The notes under the pieces: generated by a model | Databases searched by the model: none | Seen by the model: the letters and a program-made list of their open reading frames with translations, nothing else | What the model was told of the DNA's origin: nothing | Shown here: in pieces, positions 13,957 through 22,578 of the stretch | How positions within the stretch are numbered: position 1 is the first letter of the stretch | How the letters are laid out: every line of letters starts with the position of its first letter | Assembly (NCBI GenBank): GCA_021163155.1 | Contig: JAGGXI010000049.1 | Span: 1-32,016, forward strand | Reading direction: 5' to 3' | Length of the DNA stretch: 32,016 bases | DNA from: Candidatus Aerophobota bacterium | GTDB taxonomy: Bacteria > Aerophobota > Aerophobia > Aerophobales > JAGGXI01 | Translations under genes and position numbers: made by a program

Positions 13957-14763
13957 ATGTATAGAATAGGTTGGTTTTCCACAGGTAGAGATAAAGCTGC
14001 TCGTGACTTACTATGGACAATCTGGGATAATATTAAAGAAGGAATCATCAATAACTTAAAAATCTCCTTTATCTTTAGCAATAGGATTAAGGGAGAGGAT
14101 AAAGAAAGCGATCTCTTTTTTCAATTAGCAAATAGCCTTGGAATTGAGATAATATCTTTCTCTTCGCAAAAATTTAAGATAGAGTTAAGAAAAAAGGGAA
14201 TTAAGGAAGATAAAGAAGGAAAAGTAAAACTAATCAATAAATGGCGCAATCTCTATGATAAGGAGATAGAAAATAGAATAAGTAAATTTGATGCTGATTT
14301 AATCGTTTTAGCTGGCTATATGCTTATCTTGGGAGAAAAAATTTGTAAAAAATATTCCATTATAAATCTTCATCCTGCTGCTCCTGATGGCCCTAAAGGA
14401 ACATGGCAGGAGGTAATATGGAATTTAATTGAAAATAAGGCTCAAAGAACAGGAGTGATGATGCATTTAGTCACGCCTGAATTAGATGCCGGTCCCCCTT
14501 TGACTTATTGCACTTTTTCTATAAGAGGAGAAAATTTTGACCCTCTTTGGAAGGAAATGGAGAAAAAACTAAAGATAAAGAGCTTAAATCAGATAAAGAC
14601 GGAAGAAGGAGAAGATGAGCCTCTCTTTAAAAAGATCAGAGAAGAAGGAGTTAAAAGAGAGCTTCCTTTAATAGTTTGGACATTTAAGGCTTTCTCTGAA
14701 GGAAAAATCAAAATAAAAGCAGGGAAGATAATAAAGAATGAAGCAGGTCAATTTAGATTGTGA
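13957..14763 (+). CDS. Phosphoribosylglycinamide formyltransferase-like protein (268 aa)
   Basis: A formyl-transfer-fold protein related to PurN, which moves a formyl group from N10-formyl-tetrahydrofolate to an amine. The three residues of the PurN active site are present: N137 and H139 in INLHPAAPDGPKG, and D177 in TPELDAGPP. It is longer than PurN (about 210 residues). The N-terminus lacks the typical GxGSNxQ phosphate loop and reads WFSTGRDKAARDLL instead, and there is an extra C-terminal part of about 60 residues (DEPLFKKIREEGVKRELPLI). It may act on a substrate other than GAR. It overlaps the next gene by 26 bases and follows the PfkB gene closely, so the three form one transcript. Confidence 0.82.
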   Translation: MYRIGWFSTGRDKAARDLLWTIWDNIKEGIINNLKISFIFSNRIKGEDKESDLFFQLANSLGIEIISFSSQKFKIELRKKGIKEDKEGKVKLINKWRNLYDKEIENRISKFDADLIVLAGYMLILGEKICKKYSIINLHPAAPDGPKGTWQEVIWNLIENKAQRTGVMMHLVTPELDAGPPLTYCTFSIRGENFDPLWKEMEKKLKIKSLNQIKTEEGEDEPLFKKIREEGVKRELPLIVWTFKAFSEGKIKIKAGKIIKNEAGQFRL

Positions 14764-15754
14764 AGGTCCTATAACCAAAAATGACAATGCTCTTGAGCTC
14801 TGTCAATACTTTATACCTCAGGGAGAGAGGTTTTTCTCCCTTATAAGTAACTATGATGATTTCCTTGCCGATATCCTTAAAAGAAAAGGATATAAAGCTG
14901 GTAATACCTTAAAATTGATTCTTCCTTTTTTAAAAGCTTATGGAGCGAGTGATAAAAAAATAAAAGATTATTCCGCCTCTCATCTCTTATTCGTTCCTAA
15001 AGCAAAAAAGATGCTTTCCTATATTAGAAAAGCAATGCCTGTCTTTATTATTAGCACCAGCTATCAACCCTACATTGAGGCTTTATGCGAGTTTTTAAAC
15101 TTTCCGAAAGAAAACAGCTATTTTACTTCCTTAAATTTAGATAATTATGATATTCCTCAAGAAGAGATAAAAACTTTAAAAGAGATGGCTCAGGAAATAA
15201 TTAATTTACCCAATATAAATCTTTCTCAAGTTAAAGAGAACAGCCTTCCTCAAAAAATGAAAAAAAGTATTAAAAAGTTAGATGAAATTTTTGAAGATAA
15301 AATTCCCTTTATGAAATGTGGTAAGATATTAAAAGAGATCGACCCTGTTGGAGGTAAAAAAAAAGCAGAAGCAGTCCTTGATTCTTTAAAAAGAAAGAAG
15401 GGGAAACTCTCTGATGTAATGTATGTTGGTGACAGCATTACCGATGTTGAGGCTTTAAAATTAGTAAAAGATGGCGGAGGGATAGCGATTTCCTTTAATG
15501 GTAACTTTTATGCCTTGAAAGCAGCTCAAATTGCCTGCATTTCCCCCGATACTTCTCCCCTCCCTGTCTTAGCTGAACTCTTTTATAAAAAAGGTAAAAA
15601 AACAGTTTTAGAGATGATAACTGAAGAGGCAAACAAATTAAACGCTTCTTCCACTTTAGCTATCATAAGTAAAGATAATCTCAAACCTCTTGCTAAAGAG
15701 AGTGAGATAATGAGAAAAAAAGTGAGAGGAGAAAAAATTGGAAGATTAGGATAG
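14738..15754 (+). CDS. HAD-superfamily protein resembling archaeal EhaR (338 aa)
   Basis: A HAD-fold protein similar to the family annotated as energy-converting hydrogenase A subunit R in methanogens. The signs are the N-terminal NLDCEGPITKNDNALELC, where D7 is the expected nucleophile and E9 replaces the usual second Asp, motif II IISTSYQP (104-111), and motif IV YVGDSITDVEAL (229-240) with D232 and D236. A long insertion (about 120-200) is probably a cap. No other hydrogenase subunit lies nearby, so the Eha name reflects family history only. A small-molecule phosphatase acting after the kinase and formyltransferase is a reasonable guess. The ATG lies inside the formyltransferase gene, implying coupled translation. 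Confidence 0.78.
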   Translation: MKQVNLDCEGPITKNDNALELCQYFIPQGERFFSLISNYDDFLADILKRKGYKAGNTLKLILPFLKAYGASDKKIKDYSASHLLFVPKAKKMLSYIRKAMPVFIISTSYQPYIEALCEFLNFPKENSYFTSLNLDNYDIPQEEIKTLKEMAQEIINLPNINLSQVKENSLPQKMKKSIKKLDEIFEDKIPFMKCGKILKEIDPVGGKKKAEAVLDSLKRKKGKLSDVMYVGDSITDVEALKLVKDGGGIAISFNGNFYALKAAQIACISPDTSPLPVLAELFYKKGKKTVLEMITEEANKLNASSTLAIISKDNLKPLAKESEIMRKKVRGEKIGRLG

Positions 15755-15798
15755 TATTATTATTCTTAATCTATTCTTCCTCTATTTATATTATAAAA

Positions 15799-16452
15799 TT
15801 ATCCTCCTCTTGCTTTTTTTATTTCCTCTACAAATTGCTTTGCTTTACTGGTTAATACCTCAAACTTCCCCTCAGCTACTGCTTTTTTATCAACTAAAGC
15901 ACTACCTACTGAGATGATAGAGGCTCCAGCCCTAATAAATTCAGCGGCATTCTCTAAATTAACACCACCTGTGGGATTAAGCAAAATCTGAGGCAGGGGT
16001 GCCTTTATTGCCTTAATATACTTAGGTCCTCCCAAATTTCCAGCTGGAAATACTTTTACTATATCAGCTCCCATCTCCCAGGCTTTCAATATCTCTGTAG
16101 GAGTCATTGCTCCGGGGATAACCATCTTAGCATATCTTTTGCATATTCTTATTAAATCTTCATTGAGACAGGGGCTAACCACAAACTCAGCACCAGCTAA
16201 AATTGATGTCCTGGCTGTTTCAGCATCAAGCACTGTTCCTGCTCCTAAAAGAACCTCATCGCCAAACTTTTTAGCCACCTCTTCCATCACTCCAATTGCC
16301 CCAGGAATAGTCATAGTTATCTCAACAGTATTAATCCCTCCCTCTTTAATAGCGTAAACTATCTTCATGGCATCATTGGTTGATTTAGCCCTGACCACTG
16401 GCACAACCCCACCATTGAGCAATATTTTAAAATTTGAAGCTTTATCTTGCAT
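15799..16452 (-). CDS. eda: 2-dehydro-3-deoxy-phosphogluconate aldolase / 4-hydroxy-2-oxoglutarate aldolase (217 aa)
   Basis: A class I aldolase that cleaves KDPG to pyruvate and glyceraldehyde 3-phosphate, the last Entner-Doudoroff step. The catalytic base is E44 in NTVEITM and the Schiff-base lysine is K133 in DIVKVFPA, almost the same numbering as E. coli Eda. GAGTVL (70-75), the SPCLNEDLI loop and NPTGGV are the usual barrel motifs. ATG is preceded by TAGGAG. It sits 37 bp downstream of the aldehyde oxidoreductase gene and pairs functionally with the KDG kinase at 29752-30777. Members also cleave related phosphorylated or unphosphorylated keto acids, so the exact substrate is not certain. 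Confidence 0.93.
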   Translation of the reverse strand: MQDKASNFKILLNGGVVPVVRAKSTNDAMKIVYAIKEGGINTVEITMTIPGAIGVMEEVAKKFGDEVLLGAGTVLDAETARTSILAGAEFVVSPCLNEDLIRICKRYAKMVIPGAMTPTEILKAWEMGADIVKVFPAGNLGGPKYIKAIKAPLPQILLNPTGGVNLENAAEFIRAGASIISVGSALVDKKAVAEGKFEVLTSKAKQFVEEIKKARGG

Positions 16453-16489
16453 TTTATTCTCCTATTATTGAACATTCTTTTTCTGTAAT

Positions 16490-18307
16490 TTAAAGATTGA
16501 CTAAAGAAAGACTCTTAAGCCTTTTCCTGGTAGGTATACCCTCCTTATTCCATCCTCTTGCCTTATAATACTCGTTAAGCTCAACTTCATACATCTGTTT
16601 TGTTAATATATGTCCTTTAGCTGAACCATCGGGTAACTTCTCATTTGTTATTCTCTCTGGCAGCAGGTCATCCTTTCGACTAATACTTTCTCTTGTTAAT
16701 ATTAACCGTTCTAAAGTATAAATTCTTTCTCCTATTTTCATGAGGTTATCTGTAAAATCTAAACCGGTAACTAAACTTAGCACTGTTGAATCTGGGTTAT
16801 CTGTGAACCCCAAAACCCTTCTCACTGTTGTGCATATCCCAAGAGAATCTAAATAAGCTCTTGTATCCTGAATGTTCTTTATTAATTTCCCTTTTCCTTT
16901 TATAGCAAATCTATCATATTGACCACTTAACAGTTCTGCTCTAATAGACCAACCACCTACGTTATGACAGGCACCTCTACTGGAGGTACCATAGGTTAAC
17001 CCCATACCATAAAATCCTCTGGGGTCATAGGCAGCGAAAGGCATTCCCTTAACTTGCATCATATAAGGTTTTGAGTCAGGAATCTTTTTAGCTATTTCAC
17101 GAAATCCACCGGATAACACCTTCCCTATTTTCTCCTTATGAGCTATAAGTCTAATAACTTTCAATAAAGCCTCAGAATTACCAAAAGTCAATTCCAAGCC
17201 GCCAGTATCTTCTTTAGTAATCTTCCCCCTTTCATACAATTCCATGGCAAAACCAATTATATTGCCCGTAGACATTGTATCCATCCCATATTCATTACAC
17301 AAAACGTTAGCAGACAAAATTGTATTGAAGTCTGATACACCACACTGAGCTCCTAATGCCCATATTGTCTCATATTCTGGAACCACTCTCTGGCCTGCTA
17401 ACTTACCATCTTTTACCTCACATAACTGTAAACAAGCTACAGGACATCTATAACAAGCCTGATTTTTAATGAAAAAATTTTCTTTCATAAATTCAGCATC
17501 AACCTTATCAATTCCACTAAATACCGTAGTTTGAAAATTCCTCACAGGATAACAACCTAAATCATGTATACTCTTCGTATAAATTGGCCTACCATAGGTA
17601 GCTAAATCCTTGCAGGCTTCTTTTATCTCTCGAGGTTTAATTCTTTTTTTAAGTTCAGCAAAATTAGCATAACTTAACTTGTCTTTGCCTTTAACTACTA
17701 TAGCTTTAAGATTTTTGGAAGCCATAACTGCTCCTGCGCCACCTCGGCCAAAGCTTCTTTTATCTACTCTTATATTTGAGAAGACAACTTTTCTTTCTGC
17801 AGCTGGCCCAATACACATTATTCCTGCTCTGGAATATCCAATTTCTTTTTTAAGGATATTATAAACCTCAACTGTAGACTTGCCCCAGAGTTTACTGGCA
17901 TCTTTAATCTCCATCTTACCATCATCTATAATTATATACACGGGCTTTGAGGATTTTCCTTCAATTATCAGTCCATCGTAACCGGAAAACTTAAGTTGAG
18001 GGCCAAAATTGCCTCCCGAGTTTGAGCATAAGTATATCCCAGTTTCTGGTGATTTGGTAGCACATTGGAATTTAGTACTAGCAGGGACAATAGTACCAGT
18101 TAAGGGACCTGTTATAAAGATTAACTTATTTTTCTTATCCAGTGGTTTAACCTCGGGAGAAATCTCCTCAAAATAAATCTTAGCAGCTACACCTCTCCCG
18201 CCCAAAAACTTCTTAAAAACTTCTCTATTTATATCCTGTATAAAACTATTTTTGTGAGTTAAATTAACTCGCAAGACCTTTCCGGTGCACCCCCCTATTC
18301 CCTCCAT
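16490..18307 (-). CDS. Aldehyde:ferredoxin oxidoreductase family protein (605 aa, tungsten or molybdenum)
   Basis: A bis-pterin W/Mo enzyme oxidising an aldehyde to the acid and reducing ferredoxin, typical of anaerobes. The AOR N-terminal domain (GKVLRVNLT, FLGGRGVAAKIY, GPLTGTIVPASTKF) is followed by a pterin-binding stretch (SFGRGGAGAVMASKNLKAI). The 4Fe-4S ligands are CYRCPVAC (C285, C288, C292) and C492 (LGICTT), nearly the positions of the Pyrococcus AOR cysteines. I choose the ATG at 18307 with GGGAGAG upstream; the TTG at 18322 would place that ribosome-binding site inside the gene. It lies between a 2-hydroxyacid dehydrogenase and KDPG aldolase, so glyceraldehyde or another sugar-derived aldehyde is a plausible substrate. 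That is inference. Confidence 0.93.
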   Translation of the reverse strand: MEGIGGCTGKVLRVNLTHKNSFIQDINREVFKKFLGGRGVAAKIYFEEISPEVKPLDKKNKLIFITGPLTGTIVPASTKFQCATKSPETGIYLCSNSGGNFGPQLKFSGYDGLIIEGKSSKPVYIIIDDGKMEIKDASKLWGKSTVEVYNILKKEIGYSRAGIMCIGPAAERKVVFSNIRVDKRSFGRGGAGAVMASKNLKAIVVKGKDKLSYANFAELKKRIKPREIKEACKDLATYGRPIYTKSIHDLGCYPVRNFQTTVFSGIDKVDAEFMKENFFIKNQACYRCPVACLQLCEVKDGKLAGQRVVPEYETIWALGAQCGVSDFNTILSANVLCNEYGMDTMSTGNIIGFAMELYERGKITKEDTGGLELTFGNSEALLKVIRLIAHKEKIGKVLSGGFREIAKKIPDSKPYMMQVKGMPFAAYDPRGFYGMGLTYGTSSRGACHNVGGWSIRAELLSGQYDRFAIKGKGKLIKNIQDTRAYLDSLGICTTVRRVLGFTDNPDSTVLSLVTGLDFTDNLMKIGERIYTLERLILTRESISRKDDLLPERITNEKLPDGSAKGHILTKQMYEVELNEYYKARGWNKEGIPTRKRLKSLSLVNL

Positions 18308-18410
18308 AATTATCTCTCCCAATTGTATTTCATTTTTGTATCTATGTTTTTATAATTTTCACTCAATTTTAAGTGCTGATTAATTTTATTACCTCTTTCT
18401 CTAATCATAA

Positions 18411-19382
18411 TTAGCTCTCATATACCTCTGGATTAACTACATATTCTGGCCTTTTTTTGTTCAGTACATCGATGACGTTTTTTACCGAGGTCATTCCCAT
18501 ATTCATAATTGATTCATAGGTATAAGCTCCCATATGAGGAGTAGCAATAATGTTATCCAGAGAGAGGAGGGGGCTGTCCTTGGGCGGTTGATTAGAATAA
18601 GCATCAACCGCAGCCCCAGCTATTATCCTGTCCCTTAAACACTCATAAAGAGCATCCTCATTCACTATAGGACCTCTGGCTGTGTTTATCAGAAAGGCTG
18701 TGGGCTTCATCAGTCTTATCTCATCTTTCCCAATAATATTTTTAGTATCACTGGTTAAAGCAAGATGCAGACTCACAAAGTCCGCCTCCTGCAGCAAGGA
18801 TTTAAGATCAGTGTATTTTGCTCCAGTCCTCTCTTCAATATCTAACTTCCTTCGGCGACTCCAGTAAATTATCCTCATATTAAAGCCCTTTGCCCTTTTA
18901 GCAACGGCTTTTCCAATTTCACCCATCCCTACTATACCCAGAGTTTTTTCATATACTGCCCTGCCAAAAAACTTTTTCCATTCCCCCTTTTTAGTACTCC
19001 CATTCGCCTGAGGTATTTTCCTGGCTACCGCTAAGATCAATCCAAAGGTTAAATCTGCTACTGCTCCAGTATTTGTACCAGGAGTATTGGTTACCACTAT
19101 TTTCTTCCTGGTAGCCACCTCAATATCTATATTATCAACACCAGCTCCATATTTTGAGATTACCTTTAATCTATCAGCCGCCTCAATTGCCCTGGTGGTG
19201 ATCTCATCTAAACCAGCAATATAAGCATCTATTCCTTTTATTCTCCCTATTACTTCTTCCTCTTTTAACGGCCGGCCTAATTTATTCCAGATAATTTCGT
19301 AACCCTGGTTATTTAATAATTCCACTGGCTCCTTTACCACCTTTCCAAAAGAAGTAGAGGTAACTAATACCCTGATAGACAT
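18411..19382 (-). CDS. D-2-hydroxyacid dehydrogenase, phosphoglycerate-dehydrogenase-like (323 aa)
   Basis: An NAD(P)-dependent D-isomer-specific 2-hydroxyacid dehydrogenase. The NAD fold is GIVGMGEIGKAVAKR, the catalytic Arg is in INTARGPIVNEDAL, and the catalytic His is in TPHMGAYT. KVISKYGAGVDNID is the conserved N-terminal family segment. There is no ACT or regulatory domain, so it is not classical SerA. Hydroxypyruvate/glycerate or 2-ketogluconate-type substrates fit the context. The ATG at 19382 has AAAGGAG seven bases upstream; a longer in-frame reading to 19430 starts with a basic stretch without family likeness. It is first of a minus-strand group with the aldehyde oxidoreductase and Eda genes. 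Confidence 0.9.
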   Translation of the reverse strand: MSIRVLVTSTSFGKVVKEPVELLNNQGYEIIWNKLGRPLKEEEVIGRIKGIDAYIAGLDEITTRAIEAADRLKVISKYGAGVDNIDIEVATRKKIVVTNTPGTNTGAVADLTFGLILAVARKIPQANGSTKKGEWKKFFGRAVYEKTLGIVGMGEIGKAVAKRAKGFNMRIIYWSRRRKLDIEERTGAKYTDLKSLLQEADFVSLHLALTSDTKNIIGKDEIRLMKPTAFLINTARGPIVNEDALYECLRDRIIAGAAVDAYSNQPPKDSPLLSLDNIIATPHMGAYTYESIMNMGMTSVKNVIDVLNKKRPEYVVNPEVYES

Positions 19383-19528
19383 TCTTTTTCTCCTTTGTTT
19401 TAAACGCCCCATTTTATAATATAAATACAACGTAACTATTCAGCCTCTCTAATTATAGCAATACAAATAAACCTGCGGCTAATTGACTGTTTATTTAGTG
19501 TGTAGGGGTGAGGCTAATCGTCCTTTGC

Positions 19529-19556
19529 GTAGGGAATGGTCGCGACCGTTCCCTAC
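19529..19556. repeat. Palindrome family C, copy 3
   Basis: Begins GTAGGGAATGGTCGCGACC and ends GTTCCCTAC. It differs from the perfect copy at 12946-12973 at one base. Confidence 0.75.
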
Positions 19557-19727
19557 AGCAAACAATGCATATAAAAACTTTAATGAGCTCAATAATATTA
19601 GCAAGGTTATCCTGAAGTATCGGGCTAACTCTCAGCGTTTAATAATTCAGGAACCAGAAGAGACAATGAAGGATGCAAAATTAAAAAAGAAAACCATTAT
19701 AGCATATGAGTTTGCGTTACAAAAAAC

Positions 19728-19785
19728 GGTAGCCGCAGGCTTTAGGTTACACTGTTTTACGCAGGCTCTGAGCCTCGCGGCTACC
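19728..19785 (+). repeat. Hairpin repeat family D, copy 1
   Basis: The outer stem is GGTAGCCGC with GCGGCTACC, and an inner stem uses GAGGCT/AGCCTC-type pairs. It matches the complement of 29469-29526 closely. The flank to the right (ATTTTTTTCGTGCAAAAGTT) is also shared with the complement of the flank there, so the copied unit is larger than the hairpin. Confidence 0.75.
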
Positions 19786-19828
19786 ATTTTTTTCGTGCAA
19801 AAGTTAGCAGCCAAGTATGGATTGATCT

Positions 19829-20407
19829 TTATTTCACTTTAAAATTAGGATTTCTTTTGATAACTGGTTTTCCTTGCTCCTCCACAATTATTTTAGCAAA
19901 TCCCACCTTTTCAATACTCCCATAGTTGTGTCCTGCCTCTGCTGGATAAACACCAGTAAATACAAGCGGCTCTTTACCTACATTAATCGTACGATGTGCC
20001 CAATAAGGAGGAACATATACGAAAGCTTCTTTCTTCATTTCTACAGTTTCACATTCTCCATCCTCTGTTTGCAACAACACGTATCCCTGACCGGAAAAAC
20101 AAAGGTATACTTCGGCACAACTTTTCTTCTTATGATAGTGTCCTTTAGTCATATAATATTCTTTTCCTATTTTACCGGGATAAATAATAGAGGTACATTG
20201 AATAAGCTGGCCAGCTTCCTCCGGAACAGATACCTCATATACTTCGTAAATCAATGGATTATCCGAATTCATAATCTCATTTAGCACTTCCCTGTCTTGA
20301 TACATACCCCGCATCTCCTTAAGATACCGGGTCCAGTGATTATCAGCTCCATCAATTACACCAGTTGTTAAATTAAACTGTTTACCAAACGGTTTCATTA
20401 GTTTCAT
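19829..20407 (-). CDS. Cupin-type glucose-6-phosphate isomerase (192 aa)
   Basis: A small metal-dependent phosphoglucose isomerase of the cupin class, unrelated to the usual bacterial Pgi. The cupin motif TKGHYHKKKSCAEVYLCFSG gives metal ligands H90, H92 and E99, and H138 in PPYWAHRTIN is the fourth. These sit two residues from the positions in the Pyrococcus enzyme. GSIEKVGFAKI near the end is also typical. The ATG at 20407 has GAGGTGAG upstream. The class is mainly archaeal and scattered in bacteria. It interconverts glucose 6-phosphate and fructose 6-phosphate, although relatives with other sugar phosphates are possible. It lies 138 bp after the Gfo/Idh gene on the same strand, at the end of the sugar cluster. 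Confidence 0.88.
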   Translation of the reverse strand: MKLMKPFGKQFNLTTGVIDGADNHWTRYLKEMRGMYQDREVLNEIMNSDNPLIYEVYEVSVPEEAGQLIQCTSIIYPGKIGKEYYMTKGHYHKKKSCAEVYLCFSGQGYVLLQTEDGECETVEMKKEAFVYVPPYWAHRTINVGKEPLVFTGVYPAEAGHNYGSIEKVGFAKIIVEEQGKPVIKRNPNFKVK

Positions 20408-20545
20408 AAAAACTCACCTCTTTCTCGTATAATAATTTAGTTTAATATATCTAATTACTCTTCTAAAGATTTAATTTTAGAAATAGAACTTCCTATTCTA
20501 TTCATATAATTTAAGAATATGTGATATCTTAGAGCTTAAACATGC

Positions 20546-21676
20546 TTATTTTATATTCATCCATTTCTTCTCATAAGATGATAGGTAAGCTGCTTCTACA
20601 ACTCTTTGAGCAGCTAATCCATCCTCGAAGCTTGGTTCTGTTGGTAGATTCTCAGTAATAGCTCTAATAAATTCATACTGGCCAGCGATATGAAAACGAA
20701 CCCATCCAACTGTAGACTTAGAATAGGGGAATATATTGGGATCAGGATAGCGTTGCACCGTCTCAATTCGCTTAAAACCACGATCTCCCCCTATGGGTTC
20801 ACCTTTTTCGGTAGCATCATAAAAATAGAGCCAGTTCGGCTCCATAAGGCTAAAAAAAATAGCTCCCTTACTCCCGTGTATCTTTATCCTTAGATCATCA
20901 TTGGCACCGGTAGCAAGACGTGATGCTTCAACACTCCCAACTCCACCATTCTCTAAACGTAAAAGAAGAATACTTATATCATCTACACTTACATTCTCAC
21001 GTTCACCGCTATTTTCTGAACGCCGACTTTTAATCACCGTCTCGTTTACCGCAAGAACACTTTTAAAATCGCCTAATAAATATCTTATTAAATCTATAAT
21101 ATGAATTCCTAAATCAATAAGCGCTCCACCACCAGCTTCTTCCTTCCTTAACCGCCAACTCATTGGTCTATCCAAATCTATATAGCCAGAGTGTAAATAT
21201 TCTCCTCGAAAACTAAATATTTTCCCCAAAGAGTCTTGTTTGATAAGTTGTTTAGCCCGTATTGTAGCCGGAACAAATCTATAATTGAAGGCGATCTGAT
21301 GTTTCACATTTGAGTTACGCACTGCGTTTATTATTTGCTCAGCCTCTTCAACATTCATAGCTAATGGTTTTTCGCAGTAGATGTGCTTGCCACAACTAAT
21401 CGTGTCCAAAATGACATTTTTATGTAAATAATTAGGCATACAGCAATCGATTATATCGATATCATCCCTTTCAAGAAGAAAAGAATAATCATTACAACAA
21501 AATTCAAAGTTATGCTCTTGCTGCGCTCTTTTAGCTGTTCTTTCGTTTGAAGTGCATACACCCACCAGTTTAACTTGCACAGGCAACCGATAATATGACG
21601 AAAGATTCCGATATGCCAGGGCATGAACCTTTCCTATCGCCCCACATCCTGCCAGTCCTATACCTAATGATTTCAT
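20546..21676 (-). CDS. Gfo/Idh/MocA family sugar dehydrogenase (376 aa)
   Basis: An NAD(P)-dependent oxidoreductase acting on a sugar, inositol or sugar derivative. The nucleotide fold is GIGLAGCGAIGKVHALAY, the EKP motif is CEKPLAMNVEEAEQI, and the catalytic region is GGGALIDLGIHIIDLIRYLLG (D and H). It starts at the ATG at 21676, which overlaps the stop of the upstream isomerase gene as ATGA; a GTG 12 bases earlier has no spacing for a ribosome-binding site. Tight coupling to the TIM-barrel isomerase and epimerase genes suggests oxidation of a sugar to a keto form followed by isomerisation. The substrate cannot be read from the sequence. Confidence 0.92.
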   Translation of the reverse strand: MKSLGIGLAGCGAIGKVHALAYRNLSSYYRLPVQVKLVGVCTSNERTAKRAQQEHNFEFCCNDYSFLLERDDIDIIDCCMPNYLHKNVILDTISCGKHIYCEKPLAMNVEEAEQIINAVRNSNVKHQIAFNYRFVPATIRAKQLIKQDSLGKIFSFRGEYLHSGYIDLDRPMSWRLRKEEAGGGALIDLGIHIIDLIRYLLGDFKSVLAVNETVIKSRRSENSGERENVSVDDISILLLRLENGGVGSVEASRLATGANDDLRIKIHGSKGAIFFSLMEPNWLYFYDATEKGEPIGGDRGFKRIETVQRYPDPNIFPYSKSTVGWVRFHIAGQYEFIRAITENLPTEPSFEDGLAAQRVVEAAYLSSYEKKWMNIK

Positions 21677-22551
21677 TTTAAGCCACACTCCCGAATGACG
21701 GCTCTAAGACTCTGTAAAAACTCAAGACTCCCCTCTTTATAATTTCCTTTAGGTGAATATTCTGGCTCTAATGAAAGGACTCTATGGTATCCATCCTTGA
21801 CTAAATTGGACAGCACTTTATAGTAATCAATAATGCCTCTGTCGATGAGGTCATATGAATACTTCCTGGCATAACCATAATTAAGAGATAAGTTTTTCAC
21901 ATGAATATGAGCAATGTCATTTTTGATTACTTGATACTCGTCCGGATAAGGAATACCGTCTCCTTTGATAGTATTTCCCAGGTCCCAAAGCAACTTTAAA
22001 CTTTGAGACTCTATCTTCTTTATCATCTCATAAGTTAGCATTCCTGTTGGAAGGTTTGTATAAGGGCAGTTTTCCAAAACCAATGTCATTCCAGCCCTTT
22101 CTGCAAGTCGGACCGGGATAATTAATCTTTGAGCAATCTTTTCAATAACTTTATCTAAAGTCTCTTCTTGGCGGCGAAACCCAAAAATGCGAATCATAGA
22201 TGTATCAAGAATATTTGCAATTTCAAAACATTTTTTAAGTTTATCGACATGAAACGCATAATCTCCTTTGGTATGGACAAAATGGGGATTTACGGGCTTT
22301 AAATCATCTGGGCTTGTTGAATCAAATAACGGACACATAAAGAAAAGAGTCGGGCCTATATTGGAAACTTTTAGACCAAAATCTTGTAGCAGGTGTCTTG
22401 CCCTCTTTGCTTCCTTGATGGAGAGATTCTCCACAGTCTTACCCCATAACCCATGGATCTCAACAGTACTTAGTCCAGCAGCAGTTATATCCTGCAATGC
22501 AGATTCAAAGTCCATTCCTATTTGGTCAGTAATTATCCCTATCTTAAACAC
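21673..22551 (-). CDS. Sugar phosphate isomerase/epimerase, xylose-isomerase-like TIM barrel (292 aa)
   Basis: An AP-endonuclease-2-type TIM barrel. The metal ligands expected for this family are visible in order: Glu in LVLENCPY, Asp in LLWDLGN, His in HIHVKN and Glu in LSLEPEY. Such enzymes isomerise or epimerise keto sugars, or act with a Gfo/Idh partner. I prefer the GTG start at 22551 (MFKIGIITDQIG), with GGAGG ten bases before it. The ATG at 22575 lies three bases after the epimerase stop but has no ribosome-binding site. Its stop overlaps the Gfo/Idh start. The exact reaction is unknown. Confidence 0.88.
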   Translation of the reverse strand: MFKIGIITDQIGMDFESALQDITAAGLSTVEIHGLWGKTVENLSIKEAKRARHLLQDFGLKVSNIGPTLFFMCPLFDSTSPDDLKPVNPHFVHTKGDYAFHVDKLKKCFEIANILDTSMIRIFGFRRQEETLDKVIEKIAQRLIIPVRLAERAGMTLVLENCPYTNLPTGMLTYEMIKKIESQSLKLLWDLGNTIKGDGIPYPDEYQVIKNDIAHIHVKNLSLNYGYARKYSYDLIDRGIIDYYKVLSNLVKDGYHRVLSLEPEYSPKGNYKEGSLEFLQSLRAVIRECGLK

Positions 22552-22578
22552 TCTTTCCTCGCCTCCGAACAGCATAAT

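Larger units (their letters stand above)
19383..19828. other. Repeat-rich intergenic region between the cupin PGI and hydroxyacid dehydrogenase genes
   Basis: About 450 bp without a credible gene. It holds a decayed GTAGGGG-type unit (about 19502-19524), palindrome family C copy 3 (19529-19556) and hairpin family D copy 1 (19728-19785), followed by a MITE-type end (GTGCAAAAGTTAGCAGCCA). The central part (about 19590-19715) is unlike the other repeats and may be decayed coding DNA that I cannot identify. Confidence 0.6.

Noticed and set aside
18308-18322. TTG start of the aldehyde oxidoreductase
   Set aside because: The sequence GGGAGAG right after it is the ribosome-binding site for the ATG at 18307.
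19383-19430. Longer N-terminus of the hydroxyacid dehydrogenase
   Set aside because: The basic leader has no family likeness, and AAAGGAG lies directly before the ATG at 19382.
19483-19842. 119-codon plus-strand open frame
   Set aside because: Its two ends are encoded by palindrome family C and hairpin family D, and the stop lies in the next gene. There is no ribosome-binding site or family likeness.
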